DNA from: an uncultured Verrucomicrobiota bacterium
GTDB taxonomy: Bacteria > Verrucomicrobiota > Verrucomicrobiia > Chthoniobacterales > SZAS-18
Assembly (NCBI GenBank): GCA_937871685.1
Contig: CALMOL010000005.1
Location: 1-9,800 of the forward strand
Reading direction: 5' to 3'
DNA length: 9,800 nucleotides
Positions 1 through 4,549 of this stretch are shown here, one piece after another (positions within the stretch are counted from its first letter, which is position 1; each line of letters opens with the position of its first letter). Position numbers and translations under genes: made by a program. The notes under the pieces are model-generated. The model was not told where the DNA came from and searched no databases. It saw only the letters and a list, made by a program, of their open reading frames with translations.

Positions 1-2071
1 GCGTCGGGGTCGGCGTGGGCGCGGGGCCGCCGGTAACGGCAAAGTTTTGCGCGTTGACCGCGAAGTAGGTGGAATTGGTCGGCTCGACCTTGAGGCGGCC
101 CTGCGGGGTGGAAATGACGGGCAGGCTGACGGTGGCGGAGCCGGAGTTGGTCACGCCGGCGGCCAGCACGGTGGGAAAGGTTTGCCCGCCATCGGCCGAG
201 AAGCGGACGTTGACGGCGCTGGTGTTGATGTTGTTGCCATTGGTGCCGGCGACGTTCCAGGTGACGAGAACCTGCGTGCCGCCGGCAAAGGATTGCCCCG
301 CGACATTTTGCGAGGTGACGACGAAGGGGCCGGCCGCGGTGGCGACGGTGACGGTGGCCTGGCCCTGGATGACGCCGCCGCCAGCGCTGGCGCGGTTGTC
401 GCGGACGGTCACGCGAAAGTTCAACGTCCGCGTGGCCGCGCCGGTGTAGGTGGGAAGCTTCTCGCCGTAGATGGGAGCGCCGCCAAGGATGGTGGAAAGG
501 CTGGGGAAGTAGCGCGTGGGGCTGCTCGTCGGCGGGAGGGAGCGAAAGATGGGGCTGAGGCCATTGTCCGCGGCATTGACGGTGGCGGCGGGCCCCAGGT
601 TGTATTGCTCCCAACAGTAAGTAATCGGATCGCCCTCGCTGTCGGAGGCGGATGCGGTGAGGCTGAAGGGGGTGCCGTTTGGGATCACCGCCGGGGCAGG
701 GGTGGCGATGCCTGGCGGCGGCTGGTTGAAGAGCTGGGTGAGCTGCGCGCAGGCGTTGCCCCGGCCGGTGTTCAAATAAGTGGTGATCTCGTTGTAAGAG
801 ATCGCGTGGAAGTAGGGGTCGTCGTTGTCCTGGATGTCATCGGCGTCGCAGATGCCCGCGTAGTCCATGATGGTGGTGCCAGAGCCGGGCTGGTAAGCGG
901 TGGGGCCGTTGCGGTTGCCGCCCCCGCACAGGCCGCTCGTGGAATTGAAGGCATGGTTGGCACCGCACTGGTGGCCGAACTCGTGCGCCACGTAATCGAT
1001 GTAAAACGGGTCGCCCACGGGGTTGCGCAGGCCGGTGGTGCCCTGGGCCTTGCGGGCGGAATCGCACACGCAGCCCAGCTCGGCCAGGCCGCCGGAGCCA
1101 GTCGAGAAGACGTGGCCGATGTCGTAGTTGGCGCTGCCGATCACGCTGTCGAGGTTCGTTTGGTTTTGCGTGAGGATCGTGTCCGCGTTGGTGTTGTTGT
1201 AGGGGTCGGTGGAAGCGTTCGTGTAAACGACGGCCGAGTTGTTCCCGACGAGGACGAAGCGAACGCTCAGCTCCTTTTCATACACGCCCGAGACGCGGTT
1301 CACGGCGACCACGATGGCCGCCATGCCCTGCGAGACGGTGCCGCCGAAGTAGGCGGTGTATTCGCCGGTGGCGGCCACGGCGAGACGGTAGGTGCGCAGA
1401 AAGCTGCCGACCGCGCCATCGTCGGTCTGTGGCGGCAGGCTCTCGGCGGCGGCGCGCTGGCTCCTGCCCGATGCCAGGCAGGTCCAGCCATTCTCCCCCC
1501 GCACGGCGTCCTTCTTGGCGTAAGTCATGTAGAGCTCCTGCTCCAGGTGATAGAAGGGATCGATATACCACGCGCCCTTGGGGGTGAGCACCTGGGCGTG
1601 GAAGCCCAGGGAGGTCACCGAGATGCGCGCGGAGGCGCGTGGGTCGTCGATGCCGCGGCCCGCGTAGGTGCGGAAGTCCGGGAACTCGGCCTGGAGCCTG
1701 GGCTCCATGATGGAGGATTCTTCGACCAGGAAGCGCTGGAAGGAGCCATCCGGGGCGGGCAGGTGCAGGATGAAAGGCGCGCCGGCCGCGGGGCGGCGCA
1801 TGGCCTCCACCGGCGCCTTGGCCAGGGCGGACTTCATGCCAGTGGCGTCGAGGGTGAGGAGACGAAACTTGGATGCCCGGATCAGGTTGGGGGCGCCCTT
1901 GGCCGAACGCGCCGGGGCCGTTTCCGGGGTCGCCGAGGCGACGCGCCAAAGCCCATCGGGAGAAGTCGCCTCGCCGGCGGGTGCGCCGATCAAAATGCCG
2001 AGGGCCAGCAGCGCGGCCAAGCCAAAGGCGAGGCCGAGAAACACGCGCAGACGCAGAGAACGAATCGCCAT
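1..2071 (-). CDS. Secreted reprolysin-like zinc metalloprotease (partial, C-terminus beyond the window)
   Basis: Reading leftward from the ATG at 2071, 690 codons stay open to the window edge. The N-terminus (MAIRSLRLRVFLGLAFGLAA, hydrophobic to about residue 28) is a signal peptide or anchor. A propeptide-like region runs to about residue 220. The catalytic domain (about 225-445) opens with RTYRLAVAATGEY and carries the zincin site HEFGHQCGANH at 363-373, with zinc ligands H363, H367 and H373 and catalytic E364. The Met-turn TIMDYAG follows, with M402 29 residues after the last His, as in metzincins of the M12B/reprolysin type. After a PPPG linker (about 451) comes an Ig/PKD-like region (SDSEGDPITYCWEQ), then a second beta-rich stretch. 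The visible end (GGPAPTPTPT) is a Pro/Thr linker, so another domain, perhaps for sorting, probably follows. It should cleave extracellular protein; the substrate is unknown. There is no Shine-Dalgarno; the leader is pyrimidine-rich. The family call is strong, the full length unknown. Confidence 0.92.
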   Translation of the reverse strand, partial: MAIRSLRLRVFLGLAFGLAALLALGILIGAPAGEATSPDGLWRVASATPETAPARSAKGAPNLIRASKFRLLTLDATGMKSALAKAPVEAMRRPAAGAPFILHLPAPDGSFQRFLVEESSIMEPRLQAEFPDFRTYAGRGIDDPRASARISVTSLGFHAQVLTPKGAWYIDPFYHLEQELYMTYAKKDAVRGENGWTCLASGRSQRAAAESLPPQTDDGAVGSFLRTYRLAVAATGEYTAYFGGTVSQGMAAIVVAVNRVSGVYEKELSVRFVLVGNNSAVVYTNASTDPYNNTNADTILTQNQTNLDSVIGSANYDIGHVFSTGSGGLAELGCVCDSARKAQGTTGLRNPVGDPFYIDYVAHEFGHQCGANHAFNSTSGLCGGGNRNGPTAYQPGSGTTIMDYAGICDADDIQDNDDPYFHAISYNEITTYLNTGRGNACAQLTQLFNQPPPGIATPAPAVIPNGTPFSLTASASDSEGDPITYCWEQYNLGPAATVNAADNGLSPIFRSLPPTSSPTRYFPSLSTILGGAPIYGEKLPTYTGAATRTLNFRVTVRDNRASAGGGVIQGQATVTVATAAGPFVVTSQNVAGQSFAGGTQVLVTWNVAGTNGNNINTSAVNVRFSADGGQTFPTVLAAGVTNSGSATVSLPVISTPQGRLKVEPTNSTYFAVNAQNFAVTGGPAPTPTPT

Positions 2072-2206
2072 GGGAAAAGAAGGAGGGAACGGCGGGAACA
2101 GGAAGCGCTTTCCGGGCCAAGCGCGACGGCAGATTGCGCAGGGTAAACCGGCAAAACCAGCGCTGGTTACGCCGGTGACGCGATCACCGCGCGGTGGGCG
2201 CGGGCG

Positions 2207-2234
2207 TTAATATGATCTTAATGTTCACGCCTAA
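2207..2234. promoter_or_regulatory. Candidate divergent promoter island
   Basis: This is a short AT-rich patch in an otherwise GC-rich 252-bp divergent intergenic region. On the minus strand TTAGGC (2234-2229) and TATTAA (2212-2207) are 16 bp apart, a weak sigma70-like pair for the protease gene. On the plus strand TATGAT (2211-2216) matches a -10 box for the lipoprotein cluster, but no -35 box is visible 17 bp upstream. The rest of the intergenic region shows nothing else clear. Confidence 0.3.
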
Positions 2235-2323
2235 CGTGCATCCTCGCGCTGCCGGCCGCCCTGGCAACGCCCTCCCGGTGAGTTTCGGCTCGCCCTGCCG
2301 CCGGGGCGCGGCATCCTTCCGCC

Positions 2324-2791
2324 ATGCGGCGAGCTTCCTTCTTTTCTCAAGCGGCCGCGGTCGGCGTGATCCTGGCCTTGGCTGGCTGCGCCACTCCGCG
2401 CCACGGCATCACCCGGCAGGGCTACGTGCGCGACCGCCCCTCGCTCGCGACCGTGCAGCTGGCCATGCGTGATGCGCCCGGCGTGGAACTGGCCGGATAC
2501 CGCTGGGTGGAGCCGACGCGCGGCTACGGGGTGGTCAACTACCGCAACGCGCGCCTCGACCGCTACCTGCTGCGCGACCGCGCGAGCGGCGCGGAGGTGA
2601 TCCTGGAGGTCGGCGGCAACGACCGCGAGGGCCTGCGCGCGCGCTTTCTGCGGGCGTGGGGCGAGGGCGAGAGCGGCACGCCGGAGCGACTGGCGGCCAC
2701 GCGCTCCCTCATGGACCGCGCGTATGCCGCGCTGCGGGGCCGCCTGCCGCAGCTCCCGCCGGCGGAGCGGCTGCGGGAGGACGTGTTTTGA
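2324..2791 (+). CDS. Hypothetical lipoprotein, 155 aa
   Basis: The N-terminus has two arginines, a hydrophobic core and the lipobox LAGC with Cys22, so the product should be exported, lipidated at Cys22 and held in the envelope. The mature part (about 133 residues) is charged and Arg/Glu-rich. It includes the stretch GYRWVEPTRGYGVVNYRNAR (about 58-77), a middle beta-like part (AEVILEVGG), and a C-terminal helical half (ERLAATRSLMDRAYAALRG). I do not recognise the family and assign no function. The ATG follows a pyrimidine-rich leader without Shine-Dalgarno; it is chosen because it gives a complete signal peptide at once. It is the first gene of a probable (+) operon, 7 bp before the next start. 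Confidence 0.8.
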   Translation: MRRASFFSQAAAVGVILALAGCATPRHGITRQGYVRDRPSLATVQLAMRDAPGVELAGYRWVEPTRGYGVVNYRNARLDRYLLRDRASGAEVILEVGGNDREGLRARFLRAWGEGESGTPERLAATRSLMDRAYAALRGRLPQLPPAERLREDVF

Positions 2792-2798
2792 TCCCGCC

Positions 2799-3107
2799 AT
2801 GCCGCCCGTCCCCCATCTTTCCGGCGAGTGGATCGGCCACTACACGGGTCACTTCGATGAGGTGGTGCGCCTCACTCAGGACAGATCGCGGGTGGAGGCG
2901 CGCAAGGTGACGGGCGACGACCACGTGCCCGCTGGCGAGATCACCTGGCGGGCAGACCTGCGCACCGGCCGCGGCGAGGGGCAGATCGCCGAGCGAGAAT
3001 TCCGCCACCCGCGCTTCGTGCCCGGTCGCCTGGAAGTGCTCGGCCCCGACCGCCTCGTCTTCCATTGGGACGGAATCGGCGCGGTGGAATACCGGCGGGA
3101 CGATTGA
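2799..3107 (+). CDS. FBXO31-like beta-barrel domain protein, 102 aa
   Basis: The whole product looks like one small domain. It begins SGEWIGHYTGHFDEVVRL (8-25), continues with ARKVTGDDHVPAGEITWRAD (34-53), then GEGQIAEREF (59-68), HPRFVPGRL (70-78) and PDRLVFHW (83-90). From memory, this order (G-x-Y-x-x-H-x-x-E, then ITGDPNIPAG, then GxGxIA, then a proline-rich turn with PG, then DRxxFxW) resembles the C-terminal domain of eukaryotic FBXO31, the Cyclin-D1-binding/DUF3506-type domain that reads substrates. There is no signal peptide, F-box or enzyme motif, so it is probably a cytosolic ligand-binding protein. The ATG at 2799 is preferred because homology starts there; the open frame extends upstream into the preceding lipoprotein gene. 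It starts 7 bp after that gene, suggesting one transcript. The domain call is moderately sure; the ligand is unknown. Confidence 0.75.
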   Translation: MPPVPHLSGEWIGHYTGHFDEVVRLTQDRSRVEARKVTGDDHVPAGEITWRADLRTGRGEGQIAEREFRHPRFVPGRLEVLGPDRLVFHWDGIGAVEYRRDD

Positions 3108-3120
3108 TGGAGGGCGCTGC

Positions 3121-3144
3121 CACTTCTCACCGATCACTTCTCAC
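3121..3144. repeat. Short direct repeat CACTTCTCAC
   Basis: CACTTCTCAC occurs at 3121-3130 and again at 3135-3144, in the leader between the FBXO31-like gene and the YkuD gene. It makes the leader strongly pyrimidine-rich. It may be chance or a trace of a dispersed repeat; no function is assigned. Confidence 0.45.
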
Positions 3145-3150
3145 GCCGCC

Positions 3151-3615
3151 GTGCCTACCCGCCCCAAGCCCACGCTCCATGTCTCCCTCGCGCGGCAGGA
3201 ATGGGAACTGCGTGCGCCGGACGGTCGCGTGCTGCAGCGTGGTCGCGCTGCCACCTCGGCGCGCGGGGCGGGCTTCGAGCCGGGCAGCCTCCAGACGCCG
3301 ACGGGGCGCTTTCGCGTTTGCGGCAAGTTTGGCCGGGGTGCCCCCGCGGGGATGATCTTCCGCGCGCGCCGCGCCACCGGGCGCCTCGCCCGGCAGGGCG
3401 AGGAGGGTGACCTGATCACTTCCCGCATCTTGTGGCTGGAGGGCTTGGAGCCGCGCAACGCGAACACCAAGGGGCGATTCATCTACCTGCACGGGACAAA
3501 CCATGAGGCGCTGCTTGGCCAGCCCGCCTCGCACGGCTGCGTGCGCCTGGCCAACCGCGACATCATCCGGCTCTTCCCCCTCGTGCCGCGGGGGACGGAG
3601 GTGTTCATCGCGTGA
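3151..3615 (+). CDS. L,D-transpeptidase (YkuD) domain protein, 154 aa
   Basis: A compact YkuD-fold protein. The signature HGTNHEALLG (114-123) followed by SHGCVRLANRD (127-137) supplies the catalytic triad elements: His114, His128 and the nucleophile Cys130, with the invariant Arg132. Upstream, SLQTPTGRFRV (46-56) is the usual 'TPtG' substrate-groove strand. Such enzymes form 3-3 cross-links in peptidoglycan or attach proteins to it, acting in the periplasm. Unusually, the N-terminus (MPTRPKPTLHVSLARQEWEL) enters the fold directly, with no signal peptide or membrane segment, and no in-frame upstream start supplies one. The GTG start at 3151 has no Shine-Dalgarno and follows a pyrimidine-rich leader containing a duplicated CACTTCTCAC. 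It lies 43 bp after the FBXO31-like gene, so it is probably co-transcribed. Family call sure; physiological substrate inferred. Confidence 0.9.
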   Translation: MPTRPKPTLHVSLARQEWELRAPDGRVLQRGRAATSARGAGFEPGSLQTPTGRFRVCGKFGRGAPAGMIFRARRATGRLARQGEEGDLITSRILWLEGLEPRNANTKGRFIYLHGTNHEALLGQPASHGCVRLANRDIIRLFPLVPRGTEVFIA

Positions 3616-3684
3616 GGCGCGGCAAGCTGCCTTGGCCACGCCGGAAACCAGAAGGTCCGCGCGCGACGGCGGGCGAAATATCCG

Positions 3685-3713
3685 TTGCCTTGCGGGCGGT
3701 GCTTGTTTTAGTC
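3685..3713 (+). promoter_or_regulatory. Weak candidate promoter for the small lipoprotein gene
   Basis: TTGCCT (3685-3690) and TTAGTC (3708-3713) are 17 bp apart, inside a locally less GC-rich stretch that ends about 50 bp before the start codon at 3766. The -10 match is poor, so the exact boxes are uncertain. A separate promoter fits the 150-bp gap from the YkuD gene and the dedicated terminator downstream. Confidence 0.25.
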
Positions 3714-3747
3714 GTCCACTCGGTTTCCAGCATCCTGCCAAGAAAGC

Positions 3748-3754
3748 GAGGTGA
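3748..3754 (+). promoter_or_regulatory. Possible ribosome binding site
   Basis: GAGGTGA lies 11 bases before the ATG at 3766. The spacing is longer than ideal, but this is the only start in the window with a Shine-Dalgarno-like purine run; all others have pyrimidine-rich or neutral leaders. Confidence 0.4.
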
Positions 3755-3765
3755 AACGCACTACT

Positions 3766-3882
3766 ATGAAGACTATCAAGATCCTCTCCCTGTTCGCTGT
3801 TGCCGTGGCCGCTCTCGGCCTGGGCGCTTGCGCCACCCAGAAGGCCCCGGCTCCGGCCGCCACCACGACTTACTCGAAGTAA
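3766..3882 (+). CDS. Very small lipoprotein, 38 aa
   Basis: The peptide begins MKTIKILSLFAVAVAALGLG and has Cys22 in the lipobox LGAC. Only 16 residues follow the Cys (ATQKAPAPAATTTYSK), so after signal peptidase II cleavage the mature product is a lipid-anchored tail of 17 residues, similar in plan to entericidin-type lipopeptides but with no recognised motif. The signal peptide has two lysines and a clean hydrophobic core. The gene has a recognisable ribosome binding site, AT-richer codons than its neighbours and its own strong intrinsic terminator, all suggesting a discrete and possibly highly expressed transcript. Function unknown; an envelope role is likely from the lipid anchor. It is easily missed by gene finders because of its length. 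Confidence 0.82.
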   Translation: MKTIKILSLFAVAVAALGLGACATQKAPAPAATTTYSK

Positions 3883-3898
3883 GTTTGTTACCCTAATC

Positions 3899-3913
3899 CC
3901 GGCCCTGGGCCGG
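3899..3913 (+). other. Small hairpin CCGGCC-CTG-GGCCGG
   Basis: A perfect 6-bp stem with a 3-base loop lies 17 bases after the stop of the small lipoprotein gene, within its probable 3' untranslated region and ahead of the main terminator. It has no T-tract, so it may simply protect or structure the mRNA end. Confidence 0.4.
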
Positions 3914-3960
3914 CAGACGGCGCTCACCTTCCGTCCGCCTCCTCCAGGTAAGTTTTCCGG

Positions 3961-4009
3961 CGCGGACCCGCCCGGCCTCCCCCAAGGCCGGTGCGGGTCC
4001 GCGTTTTTT
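3961..4009 (+). terminator. Strong rho-independent terminator
   Basis: CGCGGACCCGC then CCGGCC (3961-3977) pairs with GGCCGG and GCGGGTCCGCG (3986-4003), giving a 17-bp stem with one bulged T (3992) and an 8-base loop. Six T residues follow at 4004-4009. The T-tract is only on the plus strand, so it ends transcripts of the 38-aa lipoprotein gene and any read-through from the upstream cluster. It does not serve sppA in the opposite direction. Confidence 0.93.
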
Positions 4010-4056
4010 GTTGAGATCAAAATCGGGAGTGACGGGCGATGGGATTGGCCACGGAG

Positions 4057-4076
4057 GCCCGGAGGCCACGGAGGGG
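4057..4076. repeat. Dispersed CACGGAGG-type repeat, copy 1
   Basis: A short run of CCACGGAGG / CCCGGAGG / CCACGGAGG words, roughly 9 bp per step. A second run of the same type is at 6544-6573 in another intergenic region. Such 'cacggaggcacggagg' runs are, from memory, common dispersed intergenic repeats in Verrucomicrobiota and some other phyla. This copy lies between the terminator and the palindrome array. Confidence 0.6.
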
Positions 4077-4103
4077 CAAGGAAGGCTGGCTCCATCCCAT
4101 CCA

Positions 4104-4523
4104 GCTTCGAGTTCAGATGAATCTCATCTGAGTTCAGACGGTTTTGGTCTGCGTTCAGATCACTTTCGTCTGCACTCAGACGGATTTCATCTGAGTGCAG
4201 ACCAAAACCATCTGAACGCAGATGGCTAGCATCTGAACTCAGACCAAAGTCGTCTGAGGGCAGATGAAAGTGATCTGACCGCAGACGAAAGACATCTGAC
4301 CGCAGACGAAAGACATCTGACCGCAGATGAAAACCACCTGCACTCAGACGAGAATCATCTGAACGCAGACCAAAGTCGTCTGAACGCAGATGGAGGGACA
4401 TCTGAGTGCAGATGAAAGTCGTCTGAACTCAGACGGCCCCCCATCTGAACGCAGATGCCCACCCGTCTGAGTGCAGATGAGATGCCATCTGAACTCAGAT
4501 GGGGTGGCATCTGACCTCTGGCG
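4104..4523. repeat. Tandem array of 16-bp palindromic units (18 complete plus 2 decayed)
   Basis: The unit is CRTCTG-N4-CAGAYG, for example CATCTGAACGCAGATG. Complete units start at 4125, 4146, 4167, 4188, 4209, 4230, 4251, 4272, 4293, 4314, 4335, 4356, 4377, 4399, 4420, 4442, 4464 and 4486; half-decayed units flank them at 4104-4119 and 4508-4523. The core TCTG-N4-CAGA is kept in 17 of 18 (4335 has CCTG). Variation is at the second and fifteenth bases (A/G and T/C), the outer bases and the loop. Linkers are 5 bp up to unit 13, mostly A-rich or T-rich, and mostly 6 bp and GC-rich towards sppA. Seven units are perfect palindromes. Arms vary independently, so pairing is not strictly kept. The array begins 95 bp after the terminator and ends 26 bp from the sppA stop. 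It is not CRISPR (units and linkers far too short) and not convincingly coding. I do not recognise a named family. Confidence 0.95.
4125..4182 (-). repeat. Inverted block inside the palindrome array
   Basis: The loops of the first three complete units (AGTT, CGTT, CACT) and their T-rich linkers (GTTTT, ACTTT, GATTT) are the reverse complements of loops (AACT, AACG, AGTG) and A-rich linkers (AAAAC, AAAGT) in the later units. The reverse complement of 4135-4182 matches 4251-4298 at 41 of 48 positions by hand alignment, including the rare GATCTG outer base and the same AAAGT linker. The array therefore has a polarity and its left end is inverted. Confidence 0.85.
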
Positions 4524-4549
4524 GGCGCCGGCTGCGGCCAGCAGGCGAC

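Noticed and set aside
47..2146. 699-aa plus-strand Gly/Ala-rich ORF
   Set aside because: Antisense to the metalloprotease, which has signal peptide, zinc site and Met-turn in order; the long frame is a GC-bias shadow.
3127..4401. 424-aa minus-strand ORF with HLRSDDF-type heptapeptide repeats
   Set aside because: It arises because 21 bp is seven codons. It runs antisense through the YkuD and small lipoprotein genes and the terminator, and the 22-bp steps break the frame. The repeat part is better read as non-coding DNA.
4104..4523. CRISPR array
   Set aside because: Units are 16 bp with 5-6 bp linkers, the units themselves vary, and no cas genes are near; this geometry is not CRISPR.
4104..4523. 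Array as a set of RNA hairpins conserved by compensatory change
   Set aside because: Many units pair A with C at the second position and several have C-C or G-G outer mismatches; only the unit at 4146 shows a compensatory outer pair. The evidence for selected RNA pairing is weak on either strand.
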